In this document: positions 53,339 through 62,782 of the stretch, piece after piece
Layout of the letters: each line of letters starts with the position of its first letter
Numbering within the stretch: position 1 is the first letter of the stretch
NCBI GenBank assembly: GCA_021604665.1
Contig: BQJK01000001.1
Span: 310,001 to 374,000 of the forward strand
Source of the DNA: Rhodomicrobium sp.
Lineage (GTDB): Bacteria > Pseudomonadota > Alphaproteobacteria > Rhizobiales > HXMU1428-3
Direction of reading: 5' to 3'
DNA length: 64,000 bases
The notes under the pieces: generated by a model
Told to the model about the DNA's origin: nothing
The model's input: the letters and a program-made list of their open reading frames with translations, nothing else
Database searches by the model: none
Translations under genes and position numbers: made by a program

Positions 53339-55351
53339 ATGAAGTGCCGCCTGCGTCGCGTGGCTGGTATAGCTGTAGCGTTTCTAAGTGTTTCATCAGG
53401 AGGAGTACCGGCAAGCTGGTCTCCCTTGGGGTTTTGCTTTGATATAACCCCTTTGAGGGCACAGCAAGCCGCCCCCTTTGGTGAAAGAAGCGAAGCTGAA
53501 TTTCGGGCCCAGTTTGAAGATGTTCGCCGCCAGCCAGGTTTCTTACCCGCTGGCCAACGCCCAGGAAATGATGCCGCCAATGATTTCTTTGATAGTCAAG
53601 CTGAGCGCAGGGCACCGCAAAATACTTTAGACACTCTGAATGAAAACAGCCTCTATTCAGATGCCCCTCTTGAAACAGCCACAGAAAATTTCGAGCGCTA
53701 TGAACCGCGTGGCGGCGAGCTTGATCAGCGCGATCTAACTACCGAGCGCGGCCAGGAACGAGATCAGAATAATAACAACCGCTTCTCCGTAAGAGGGGAG
53801 AACACGGGCCAAGATCGCCAGAGAGGAAATGGTGAGGCCAGCAATAATGATGATTTTGAAACACCGGATGACAGCCGCGCTGCCCGCCTGGAGACAGACA
53901 GAGATGATAATTTTGAAGATGACTTTTTAGCAGCCGAGCGCGCTTTGGATGGTGATAACGCTGATGATCTCTCTGAAAATAATGAGGGTAGTGACCTTGC
54001 AGATGCGGACAGAAACGCAGATGAGAGACAAGCAACAGAAGGCCGCCAACTAAGCGCTCAGCAGCGCCGGCAACCTCAAGGTCAGCGCGGTACAGCCAGA
54101 GGAAATAACCGCGTCCAAAATCAACGCAACCTCACGCTTGCGCAGCGCCGCGGTCAAAATGCTAATGATCCGGATGTAAACGACATAACAGGGTCAATCA
54201 GACCCAACGCAGTTGAAGACCCTTATGCCCAAACCGGCAAACGCATCGGCGCCTTCCGGCTTTTCTCCGAGCTGACGATCACTGGCCTTTACAGCGATAA
54301 CCCAACCGCCTCACCAGATAACCGGCCAGGCGATGAGGCGATAGAATTTCAGCCCCGGTTTCTCCTCCGCTCAGACTGGAGCCGTCACCAGCTTGAATTT
54401 GAAGGCCAGCTGACCCAAAGCTATTATGACGAGCTAAGCTCTGAAAATGTTGAGGAATGGTTCCTCCGCTCAACTGGCCGCATAGATATTCGCCGCAATC
54501 AATATTTCGAGCTTGAAGGCCGCATAGAAAACGCCCAGGATGATCGCGGTGATATAGACGCCGCCAATACAGATAGCCAGCTGGCCACATTCGAAACCAT
54601 GGCCCTCACCGCGCTCTATCATGTTGAACTTAACCGAACGACAATTGAATTCAGCGGTAATCTCACAAATTACGATTATGAAGATGCCGTCACGAGCACC
54701 GGGTTAGTGGTCAATAATGATGATCAGGATTATCTGGAAACCAACGCCTCAGCCATCCTAGGTTACACCTTCCACACGGGCTTTTATATCTTCACAGAAG
54801 GCCGCTATGTAAACCGCGAGTATGATAGCCAACTGGATGATTTTGGTTTTGCCCGCAGCAGTGAAGGCTGGTCAATCTCCGAAGGGGTGATCTATGACCT
54901 CACAGCAAAACTGCGGTTAGAGGCAAGCCTTGGCTACCAATGGTTAACGCCAGAAGATAACCGATATGCAGACCTTGAAGAGGTCATCTGGAGCGCCGCA
55001 TTGCTCTATCGCCCGAGCGAAAAAACAAGCCTGACCTTAAGAGCGGAACGCAGTATTGAAGGGACCGATATTGATGGCACGGTCGGGCTCCTGGAAACTG
55101 AATATAGTATCAGTCTTGATCATTACTTCCGCCCGCATATTCTTATGCAAGGACGATTGAATTACCGCATAGAAGATTACTTGGGGCTGGACCTTGAGCA
55201 AGAAACACTCAACACAGAGATCGCTCTACAATATATTCTCAACAGACACGCCCGACTAATCACTAGCTATCAATTCACAGATGTCGAAACCAGCGATGGT
55301 CTCAATTACCAGGAAAATATCATCAGGCTCGGCGTAAATTTAAGGCCCTAA
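53339..55351 (+). CDS. Outer-membrane beta-barrel protein (BBP2-like) with long disordered region
   Basis: This ~670-residue exported protein has an N-terminal signal sequence, then ~240 residues extremely rich in Asp, Asn, Glu, Gln and Arg (for example ERDQNNNNRFSVRG), predicted disordered. From ~290 on it is beta-rich with alternating aromatic and polar residues (FSELTITGLYSDNPTASPD, FELEGRIENAQDD, DHYFRPHILMQGRLNYR), as in the BBP2 (DUF560-like) putative porin family. It ends ...RLGVNLRP without the usual terminal Phe. ATG 53339 has GGAG upstream; GTG 53321 is possible. Position beside kdsD/galU suggests a link to surface polysaccharide. Confidence 0.75.
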   Translation: MKCRLRRVAGIAVAFLSVSSGGVPASWSPLGFCFDITPLRAQQAAPFGERSEAEFRAQFEDVRRQPGFLPAGQRPGNDAANDFFDSQAERRAPQNTLDTLNENSLYSDAPLETATENFERYEPRGGELDQRDLTTERGQERDQNNNNRFSVRGENTGQDRQRGNGEASNNDDFETPDDSRAARLETDRDDNFEDDFLAAERALDGDNADDLSENNEGSDLADADRNADERQATEGRQLSAQQRRQPQGQRGTARGNNRVQNQRNLTLAQRRGQNANDPDVNDITGSIRPNAVEDPYAQTGKRIGAFRLFSELTITGLYSDNPTASPDNRPGDEAIEFQPRFLLRSDWSRHQLEFEGQLTQSYYDELSSENVEEWFLRSTGRIDIRRNQYFELEGRIENAQDDRGDIDAANTDSQLATFETMALTALYHVELNRTTIEFSGNLTNYDYEDAVTSTGLVVNNDDQDYLETNASAILGYTFHTGFYIFTEGRYVNREYDSQLDDFGFARSSEGWSISEGVIYDLTAKLRLEASLGYQWLTPEDNRYADLEEVIWSAALLYRPSEKTSLTLRAERSIEGTDIDGTVGLLETEYSISLDHYFRPHILMQGRLNYRIEDYLGLDLEQETLNTEIALQYILNRHARLITSYQFTDVETSDGLNYQENIIRLGVNLRP

Positions 55352-55360
55352 GAGCCTGCA

Positions 55361-55400
55361 TAAAAAATAAGAAAAAGGGGGCACACTATGGCGGCCCCCT
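55361..55400 (-). terminator. Terminator of galU
   Basis: A 7-bp stem, AGGGGGC (55376-55382) with GCCCCCT (55394-55400), is flanked on its left by an A-rich run that becomes a T run on the minus strand. Confidence 0.75.
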
Positions 55401-55437
55401 ATTCATATCAGTCTCTATGACGCCGTAGCGCGCAGCA

Positions 55438-56325
55438 TCACACTTCTTCAATCAAACGCTGTAATTCAGCTCTAAAGGCCGGGGCAAGATCTTCCCGCGC
55501 CAAGGCAAAAGCTGCATTGGCGGTCAGGAAGCCAATTTTAGAGCCACAGTCAAAGCTGCGCCCTTCATAAACACAGGCGTAAAAATCCTGCCTCTCCATC
55601 AGCGCAAGCATAGCATCAGTCAGCTGGATCTCATTGCCAGCACCAGCTGATTGCGTTTCAAGAATGTCAAAAATTTCCGGCTGCAGAATATACCGGCCCA
55701 TAATAATCAGATTAGAAGGCGCGGTGCCAGCGGCCGGTTTTTCAACCATGCCGTCAATTTTCTTATGGCCTTTGTCATCTTCCTCATATTTCACAACACC
55801 GTAAGAGGAGGTCTTCTCAAGCGGAACCTCATCAACAGCAATAATATTGCCGCCGGTCTCGTTATAAAGCTCCATCATCTGTTCCATACAGCTCTGGTCA
55901 GCCGCTTGCACAATCACATCTGGTAATAAAAGCGCAAACGGTTCATTGCCGACAAGGTCTCTGGCACACCAAACCGCATGCCCCAGCCCTTGCGGGGATT
56001 GCTGACGCGTATAGCTGGTTTGGCCAGCTTCCGGCAAAAGGTCATCCAACATAGCCAATTGCTCAGTCTTGCCGCGGTCTCTCAAAGTGGCTTCAAGCTC
56101 AACCTGCTTGTCAAAATGATCTTCAATAACTGTTTTGTTGCGGCCGGTCACAAAAATAAAATGTTCAATACCAGCAGCTTTCGCCTCATCAACCACATGT
56201 TGAATAATCGGCCGGTCGACAATGGTCAGCATTTCTTTCGGCATGGCCTTGGTGGCAGGTAAAAACCTTGTGCCAAGTCCGGCGACAGGTAAAACAGCTT
56301 TACGAATTTTTTTGTTATCCGACAT
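55438..56325 (-). CDS. galU: UTP-glucose-1-phosphate uridylyltransferase
   Basis: This 295-residue enzyme makes UDP-glucose for polysaccharides and lipids. It has the nucleotide-binding [21 protein letters not shown] motif (here written in part), [33 protein letters not shown] and the late CGSKIGFL lysine segment. Length is typical. It is divergent from galE across a 405-bp AT-rich gap. Confidence 0.95.
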   Translation of the reverse strand: MSDNKKIRKAVLPVAGLGTRFLPATKAMPKEMLTIVDRPIIQHVVDEAKAAGIEHFIFVTGRNKTVIEDHFDKQVELEATLRDRGKTEQLAMLDDLLPEAGQTSYTRQQSPQGLGHAVWCARDLVGNEPFALLLPDVIVQAADQSCMEQMMELYNETGGNIIAVDEVPLEKTSSYGVVKYEEDDKGHKKIDGMVEKPAAGTAPSNLIIMGRYILQPEIFDILETQSAGAGNEIQLTDAMLALMERQDFYACVYEGRSFDCGSKIGFLTANAAFALAREDLAPAFRAELQRLIEEV

Positions 56326-56730
56326 TAAATGATCCTGAAAATTATTTAGAGTGGGTCAATTAGTGAGTAGTTCACAAAATAAGTGCGGCTACTTTCTAAC
56401 ATCTTGCATAAAATGAATATAAGAAAAATTGAGAAAGAAGCCGCAAATAGCATCTTGCCCCAGATAAAAGCCATTAACAGCCAATTTACCATGTATATTG
56501 TTTCTAAATCGCAGAAACCGGGTTTTAATCTGCATTTGTTAAAAGGTGATATCAGTAACTCAGCTAATTTATAAGAATGGCAATTTAGCAGATCAGTAGA
56601 TAATAGATTCGTACATTTTGGCACATTAGCTACCGTTTTTTCGGGCAGCGCGGGTAAGTGACACCCCCCCCGGTAAAAATTACAAAGTAAAAGATGCAAA
56701 GCCATTTTGACAATAAAGGAAGAGATACTC
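56326..56730. other. AT-rich region between galU and galE
   Basis: These 405 bp carry the two divergent promoters. Frames of 60-130 codons exist on both strands but show no family and overlap each other, so I call none. A poly-C run occurs near 56664. Confidence 0.45.
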
Positions 56731-57723
56731 ATGGCAGTTTTAGTAACAGGTGGTGCAGGTTTTATCGGCAGTCACACCACATTGGCGTTATTAGACCGCG
56801 GCGAAACAGTAATCGTGCTGGATAACCTCACAACTGGTTTTGAGTGGGCCGTGCCCGAAGGTGCCAAGCTCATCGTTGGCGATATTGGTGATGCAGACCT
56901 GGTAAAAGACATCATCAAAACTCATGATATCTCATCCATCATCCATTTTGCAGGCTCCATTGTCGTTCCAGACTCTGTCACTGACCCTCTCGGCTATTAT
57001 CTCAACAACACAGTGAAGTCGCGCACCCTCATTGCCTCAGCCGTTGAGTGTAATGTCGATAATTTCATCTTCTCCTCAACCGCCGCCGTTTATGGCATGC
57101 CAGAGGTAAACCCAGTTAGCGAGACAGCAAATCTCAAGCCCATCTCTCCTTATGGCAGTTCAAAACTCATGACGGAGTGGATGCTGCGCGATACAGCCGC
57201 CGCCACAAACTTGAACTATGTGGCGCTAAGATATTTTAATGTCGCTGGTGCAGACCCATCTGGCCGCGCCGGGCAATCAACACCAAAAGCCACGCATCTC
57301 ATTAAGGTCGCAGCAGAAATCATCCACGGCCCAAGAACCAATATCAGCGTCTTCGGTACAGATTACAGCACCAGAGATGGCTCCTGTATCCGCGATTATA
57401 TCCATGTCACAGACCTTGCAAATGCACATTGTATGGCGCTGGACCATCTCCGTAATGGCGGTGATAGTGATATCTTCAATTGTGGTTATGGCCATGGTTT
57501 TAGCGTGTTTGATGTGCTGGATGCCGTGAAACGAGTCTCAGGAGTAGACTTCCCGATTCATCTCGACGCCCGCCGCCCCGGTGACCCCGCAGAACTTGTG
57601 GCAAGCTCCGCCCATATCCGCGAACAGCTTGGTTGGCAGCCTCAATATGATGATTTGGAGCTCATCGTCGCCCATGCCCTCGCTTGGGAAGAAAAACTCA
57701 ATACGCTCCGCATTGCCTCTTAA
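56731..57723 (+). CDS. galE: UDP-glucose 4-epimerase
   Basis: This 330-residue short-chain dehydrogenase interconverts UDP-glucose and UDP-galactose. The NAD motif VTGGAGFIGSHT is at the N-terminus. The active site has the Ser/Thr in FSSTAAVYG and the YXXXK pair in SPYGSSKLM. ALRYFNVAGADP and RDYIHVTDLANAH are typical GalE blocks. ATG 56731 has an AAGGAAGAG SD; an in-frame ATG at 56707 lies before it and is unlikely. Confidence 0.95.
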   Translation: MAVLVTGGAGFIGSHTTLALLDRGETVIVLDNLTTGFEWAVPEGAKLIVGDIGDADLVKDIIKTHDISSIIHFAGSIVVPDSVTDPLGYYLNNTVKSRTLIASAVECNVDNFIFSSTAAVYGMPEVNPVSETANLKPISPYGSSKLMTEWMLRDTAAATNLNYVALRYFNVAGADPSGRAGQSTPKATHLIKVAAEIIHGPRTNISVFGTDYSTRDGSCIRDYIHVTDLANAHCMALDHLRNGGDSDIFNCGYGHGFSVFDVLDAVKRVSGVDFPIHLDARRPGDPAELVASSAHIREQLGWQPQYDDLELIVAHALAWEEKLNTLRIAS

Positions 57724-58172
57724 GCACATCGGCAAACAGCTGGTGATTTAATCGCTAGTGTCTTAATCTAAGGTTATGTAAGTCTGCCCCCTCTCCAGGC
57801 CAGTAATTACGGCAGTCCAATAATCTAAACAGGTCAGTAAATTCAGCAGGCCGGTCTTGACTGTCGGTATGTCATTTCTGCTCTGGTGTGAGGCAGGCAA
57901 TATTGCCCCTCACGCCCCACAGAATTTAGCCATAAATCTAGGCTCAAATCACCTCAGCTAAAAACTCAAACATCACTACTCTCACCTTCACAGCAAAACC
58001 AGCAGGTGAGGGAGAGTAAAAAAAGGGGGGTGTCTCACTTGTGGGAACCCACATCAAAGCAGCTGGGCTAAACTGTCACCTATGCTAAGCTGAACCAATC
58101 ATTGCTGGCGCTAACCAAGCTGATCATAATGCTGTGAGCAGGGCACAAAACAGGTGAAAACAAAGGGGATTA
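57724..58172. other. Intergenic region after galE
   Basis: These 449 bp show no gene. A short perfect palindrome GTGGGAACCCAC occurs near 58038 without a T run. The right end should hold the promoter of the transglycosylase gene. Confidence 0.4.
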
Positions 58173-59663
58173 ATGCACGTGAATGGTCAGGGCTTCCAAC
58201 AATTGGCGCAAGGTTTTAATGCGGCTATAGCCCTATCATCTAAGCTGTTAAGCTCAGCTTCTGACCTGAAAAAATCAGTTTTTGCAGCCAGACCTTGCCG
58301 GCGCGTCGCAAAATTTGCCAGTCTTGTTTGTTTCATCAGTCTGCAAACCGCGGGCAGTCATATTGCAAAAGCCGCTGATGATAGCGATGATCTCGCCCGC
58401 TGGAAACAAACACTCTGGCAGCAGGCCAAAAGCCAGGGCATTAGTGCCGCCACATTCACTGCCGCTCTGGGAAATCGACAACCAAATTACAAACTTCCCT
58501 GGGTCAGAACCAAGGCAGACTGGGCGCGCATGAAGCAAGCCGCCAAAAGAAAGCCTCCGGTTAAGGGCGGAGCTGAGGTGCTAAAAGACGGGCTTCCCCC
58601 TTCCTGCCACCGGCCAAGGCAAAAAGAATTCCTTTTCCCCACCCGCTATTTTCCAGAGCGCCATTTAAACGCACTCATAAAACGCGGCAAATCCCTCCGC
58701 GCAAGCTATGGTGAAACTTTCCAAAAAATAGAACAAGCCTATGGTGTCGATATAAATATGGTCCTTGCCATATGGGGGCGGGAAACAGCCTTTGGCGCGG
58801 CTAAAAACAGATATGATGGCGTTCGCACACTGCTGTCATTGGCCTATGCCGGGCCACCAGAAAAACGACCAGTCCACAGAGCAAATCTTCTACGAGCCCT
58901 TAAATTCATTGACCAGGGGCATATCAGCATCAAAGAGTTCAAAACCTCTTTTGCAGGCGCTACCGGCTACCCTCAATTTACCCCGGATGTGTTCGATCAA
59001 TACGCCGTAGATTTCGATGGCGATGGCCGCAAAAACATCTGGTCCAGCATCCCGGATGCGGTGGCATCGGCGGCTAAATATCTCAAAGGTATCGGCTGGC
59101 AAAGTGGGCAAACCTGGGGCTATGAGGTCAAAGTGCCCCAAGGGTTCGATTGTTGGGATGAAGGTCCAAAAGGCCGCAAGCCAATAAGCGAATGGATTAA
59201 ACAGGGTGTGCAGCGGGTCAATAATGCAGATGGCACACCGCGGCGCTTTAAAGATAAAAGCCTCAAAGCGCAGTTCATGGCACCAGCTGGCATGCTTGGT
59301 CCTAAATTTCTGGTACTTGAAAATTTTGAAGTCTTCCGCCGCTATAACAAAGCAGATCTATACGCCCTGTTCGTTGGTCATTTAGGTGATCGTTTCGGAT
59401 GCTACAAAAGTGAGGCCGCCTGCAGCTTTCAATCCCCCTGGCCCAGGACTGACAAGTTCAACTTCACCCGCAAGCGTATATGCGAAATGCAAATCCACAT
59501 GAAGCGCCTGGGGGCTTCAGACGAAACACCTGATGGCCTTTTTGGCGGCAAAACCCGCCGCGGCATCGGTACATATGAAAAGCAGCGCGGCAAATCCCCC
59601 ACCTGCTTCCCAAGTAAGGAGCTGTTCCAGTCATTAAGAAAAGAAGACCCGCTATCACGTTAG
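58173..59663 (+). CDS. MltB-family lytic murein transglycosylase (copy 1)
   Basis: This 496-residue exported enzyme cleaves the glycan strand of peptidoglycan. A long N-terminal region with a hydrophobic stretch (AKFASLVCFISLQTAGSHIA) precedes the SLT_3 domain. Catalytic E204 lies in IWGRETAFGA. Other marks are GATGYPQFTPDVF, DFDGDGRKNIW and WGYEVKVP. The C-terminus keeps a peptidoglycan-binding-like helix (DGLFGGKTRRGIGTYEK). It has six or more Cys, including CHRPR and CYKSEAAC. A second, related gene follows. Confidence 0.9.
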   Translation: MHVNGQGFQQLAQGFNAAIALSSKLLSSASDLKKSVFAARPCRRVAKFASLVCFISLQTAGSHIAKAADDSDDLARWKQTLWQQAKSQGISAATFTAALGNRQPNYKLPWVRTKADWARMKQAAKRKPPVKGGAEVLKDGLPPSCHRPRQKEFLFPTRYFPERHLNALIKRGKSLRASYGETFQKIEQAYGVDINMVLAIWGRETAFGAAKNRYDGVRTLLSLAYAGPPEKRPVHRANLLRALKFIDQGHISIKEFKTSFAGATGYPQFTPDVFDQYAVDFDGDGRKNIWSSIPDAVASAAKYLKGIGWQSGQTWGYEVKVPQGFDCWDEGPKGRKPISEWIKQGVQRVNNADGTPRRFKDKSLKAQFMAPAGMLGPKFLVLENFEVFRRYNKADLYALFVGHLGDRFGCYKSEAACSFQSPWPRTDKFNFTRKRICEMQIHMKRLGASDETPDGLFGGKTRRGIGTYEKQRGKSPTCFPSKELFQSLRKEDPLSR

Positions 59664-59861
59664 TAACATCCAACCAGAAGCCCAAGAATTAGGGTGGGGC
59701 TTCTACAAATATCAGGGCGTTATCATAGCTGCAGAAGCAAACAGACCTGATAAAGTAAAATCATATTAGCTGCCAACAAAAAGCCAATCTCTCAGCCTAT
59801 GTGAAGTAAGCGTAAAAAGGAGTAGACTTAAGAATCAACAAGGTTAAACAGCCAAGAAAAT

Positions 59862-61160
59862 ATGCACAAAACATCCTCTCGGACAAAAGACACAGCCACA
59901 CATATCACAGCTCTTGCGGCGCCTGCCCAGCTGATCTCACATTCTTTTCAAAAAAATATAAAGCATCTCAAAAGCGCATTGCTGTGCGGTTTGATCGCCA
60001 TGCTCCTGACCTTGCAAAACCAGCCCCAAGCCAAGGCCTATGGTGAGTTCCACGCATTTCTGGAGACAATCTGGCCAGAAGCACGTGCCAAAGGGGTCAG
60101 TCGCTCCACTTTCCTTCGCGCCATTGGCGGTCTAACGCCAGACCCAAGCATAATGAAATCGCAAACCTCCCAGCCAGAATTCGTCTCTCCGGTTTGGACC
60201 TATATTGATCGCGCCGTTTCTGAAGAAAGATTAAAGCGCGGCAAAGAGATGCTGGTCGAGCAAAAAGAGCTATTAAAACAGCTCGAACAACGCTTCGGCG
60301 TTGAGCGACAAATACTTCTCGCCATTTGGGGGCTGGAGAGCACCTTCGGTAAAAACAAAGGAGATAAGGATATCATCCGCTCTCTGGCGACTATGGCCTA
60401 TCGGGGCGGGCGGAAACGCTTTGGCCGCAAAGAGCTGGTAGCTGCATTGCAAATCCTGGAGCGGGGCGATATTCCCTTATCAGAATTTAAGGGCTCCTGG
60501 GCCGGTGCCATGGGGCACACCCAGTTCATCCCCTCAACCTATAATGCTTATGCTGTTGATTTCACAGGGGATGGCAAACGGGATATCTGGACTTCCACAG
60601 CAGATGCCCTTGCCTCAACAGCCAATTATTTGCGCCGGTTTGGCTGGCAAACTGGCAAAACCTGGGGTTATGAGGTTGTTTTGCCTAATGGCTATGATTA
60701 TACAATCTCAGGCTTAGGCAAAAAGAAAAGGCTGCGAGACTGGGCACGCCTTGGTATTAAACGCGCTAATGGTTCCGCCTTCCCCCGTCCAAATGATCTC
60801 GGTGAGCTCGTCCTCCCCGCGGGTGCCAGAGGGCCGGCATTTCTGGTCCTCAAAAATTTCCGCGTCATCATGCGCTATAATGTTTCAGTGTCATATGTGC
60901 TGGCAGTTGGCCATTTAGGCGATAGAATTCTCGGATATCCCCCCTTCATTCGCCCTTGGCCGAAAGAAGACAGGCGCTTAAAATATGTGGAACAAAAAGA
61001 GATCCAGTCTTTGCTGGTACAAAAGGGCTATAAGATCGGCAAAATTGACGGTAAAATAGGTGGGCGCACCAAACGGGCCTTGCGTGACTTCCAGCGCCGC
61101 AATGGCATACCAGCTGATGGGCACCCCTCTTACGCTATTTTGCAGCGCTTAAGAAACTAA
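59862..61160 (+). CDS. MltB-family lytic murein transglycosylase (copy 2)
   Basis: This 432-residue enzyme has a membrane or signal segment near residues 45-62 (SALLCGLIAMLLTLQNQ). The SLT_3 domain contains catalytic E159 in IWGLESTFGK, GAMGHTQFIPSTYNAYAVDF and DIWTSTADALAS. A complete C-terminal PG_binding_1 domain follows (LLVQKGYKIGKIDGKIGGRTKRAL). It is the clearer of the two tandem paralogs, about 200 bp after copy 1. The arrangement with the DUF459 gene is common in Hyphomicrobiales. Confidence 0.92.
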   Translation: MHKTSSRTKDTATHITALAAPAQLISHSFQKNIKHLKSALLCGLIAMLLTLQNQPQAKAYGEFHAFLETIWPEARAKGVSRSTFLRAIGGLTPDPSIMKSQTSQPEFVSPVWTYIDRAVSEERLKRGKEMLVEQKELLKQLEQRFGVERQILLAIWGLESTFGKNKGDKDIIRSLATMAYRGGRKRFGRKELVAALQILERGDIPLSEFKGSWAGAMGHTQFIPSTYNAYAVDFTGDGKRDIWTSTADALASTANYLRRFGWQTGKTWGYEVVLPNGYDYTISGLGKKKRLRDWARLGIKRANGSAFPRPNDLGELVLPAGARGPAFLVLKNFRVIMRYNVSVSYVLAVGHLGDRILGYPPFIRPWPKEDRRLKYVEQKEIQSLLVQKGYKIGKIDGKIGGRTKRALRDFQRRNGIPADGHPSYAILQRLRN

Positions 61161-61222
61161 AACTCATCCCATATCTGCACGGGGAAATGAGTTGATGAAA
61201 TCTAGTGAGTTAATGAAACATC

Positions 61223-62698
61223 ATGAATGAAGCCGCTATCTCAGCTAGCAAAACGATTAAGCGAACAGAGCCGCTCTGTTCGCTGCAAAAGCCGTGGGCT
61301 ATAAATCAGGTGCAAAAAAATAAGAGACCAGTAAAGCAACATCTCTGGTCCCGTTTCTTCATGTCATTTTTCATCATAACAAGCCTTTGCCTGCTGTTAG
61401 TGCCAGGCTTCAGGCAGCCAGCTAATGCCCAGTCTGGCAATATCTCACTCTCCTATGTCACCCCCTTCCCGGTTGGCGGTACATATAAAGTCCTGGTAAT
61501 CGGTGATGGCTATGCCGAAGGCGCCTGGCTTGGCCTAAAAGCCGCCCTTAAAGATAATAAAAAGATAGAACTCTTTCGCGAAGTTACCTACAGAGCTGGC
61601 TTGATCAAACGCGGCCGCACCGATTGGGTCTCAAAAATTGATGGTATGCTGAATAAGCGCGGCTACGACATGGCCATCCTGATGATTGGTTTGCAAGACC
61701 GGCGGAGCATCAATATAGATGGCCAGAAGTTTCAAACTTCAGAGGATGGCTGGCGGCTGTTCTATAAGCGCCGGGTAAAAGAAGTTATACGTAAATTTAA
61801 AACCCGCAAAGTCTCTCTCTATTGGGTTGGCATGCCAATCGTTGGGCCATCAAATTTCCGCGAGTATATGCAACGCCTGAACAGCATCATCCAAAATGAA
61901 ACCACCACCGCGCAAATACGCTATATTGACCACTGGTTGCAGTTCGCGAATGAAAATGGTGAATACTCACAATATGGCCCGGATGTAGACGGAAAAATTC
62001 GCCTGTTGCGCCGCCGCGATGGCATCTATTTCACCAAAGCGGGTTATGAAAAACTTGGATATTTCATCAATACTTTTATACAGCGCGATTTGCGAGATGC
62101 AAAAGCTGAGCGTAATGTGCCATTGCTTGGTGATCAGGCTGATCAGAAATACCTGCTACGCCGCAGCCTGATGGATAGTCCAAAAAACCGCAGGAAACTC
62201 GCCGCCCGACAGGAAGAGCAGAGTACGGATAAAAAGCGCAGTAAAGCCGGTGAAAAACTACGCAGCCTCACAGGCCTATCCGAACAAAATAAATATGAAT
62301 CAGCCCGCCATTCAAAGGTCAAATTACCAGCTGATATCGCGCAAAGCGGCAAAGAAACAGAGATAAAAATTCTCCGCCCCGCCATCCCCGCAGCCGCATT
62401 CTCAATTGGCCGCCGCGCTTCAGAGATCGCCTCAGAAAACGGTCAGGATAATGGCCCTGCCATTCTGGTTGAAGAAATCGACGATATTATCGGTTTCGCC
62501 ATTGCGTCAGCCACAGAGCAGCTATCAGGTGCAGACCCGCAGCGCCGCTTACCTCTCACCCAAACCCCTTATTATAAGCTTCTGGTGCGCGGGGAACCTC
62601 AGCCAGCGCTTTCTGGACGCGCGGATGATTTTAAATGGCGTGGCCTACCACCAGCCATTAAAAAAGAGAGCCAAGCAAAAGCCACCTCATCAAACTAA
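61223..62698 (+). CDS. DUF459 / SGNH-like protein lacking catalytic residues
   Basis: This 491-residue protein has an N-terminal signal anchor (FFMSFFIITSLCLLLVPGF). The SGNH-fold domain spans ~85-290: VLVIGDGYAEG, IGLQDRR, DGIYFTKAGYEKLG. In active SGNH enzymes these are GDS, GXND and DXXH. Here Ser is G96, Asn is Q158 and His is Y269, so hydrolase activity is unlikely. The C-terminal ~200 residues are basic and disordered with no known domain. Position after the two transglycosylases suggests an envelope-binding role. I recall several DUF459 relatives with non-Ser at the first site, so this may be a family feature. Confidence 0.8.
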   Translation: MNEAAISASKTIKRTEPLCSLQKPWAINQVQKNKRPVKQHLWSRFFMSFFIITSLCLLLVPGFRQPANAQSGNISLSYVTPFPVGGTYKVLVIGDGYAEGAWLGLKAALKDNKKIELFREVTYRAGLIKRGRTDWVSKIDGMLNKRGYDMAILMIGLQDRRSINIDGQKFQTSEDGWRLFYKRRVKEVIRKFKTRKVSLYWVGMPIVGPSNFREYMQRLNSIIQNETTTAQIRYIDHWLQFANENGEYSQYGPDVDGKIRLLRRRDGIYFTKAGYEKLGYFINTFIQRDLRDAKAERNVPLLGDQADQKYLLRRSLMDSPKNRRKLAARQEEQSTDKKRSKAGEKLRSLTGLSEQNKYESARHSKVKLPADIAQSGKETEIKILRPAIPAAAFSIGRRASEIASENGQDNGPAILVEEIDDIIGFAIASATEQLSGADPQRRLPLTQTPYYKLLVRGEPQPALSGRADDFKWRGLPPAIKKESQAKATSSN

Positions 62699-62722
62699 GC
62701 CCCATAAACCAACTAAGCCCAT

Positions 62723-62757
62723 AAAAAAAGGCCCGCTAAAATCTCAGCGGGCCTTTT
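62723..62757. terminator. Bidirectional terminator between DUF459 gene and gltD
   Basis: A perfect 8-bp stem GGCCCGCT/AGCGGGCC (62730-62737 and 62746-62753) has an A run before and a T run after, serving both convergent genes. Confidence 0.85.
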
Positions 62758-62782
62758 CATTTAACTAAAAAATATCAGCATG

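Noticed and set aside
56346..56732. 128-codon minus-strand frame between galU and galE
   Set aside because: It overlaps the galE start and promoter, and a competing plus frame exists. No family features and AT-rich chance composition.
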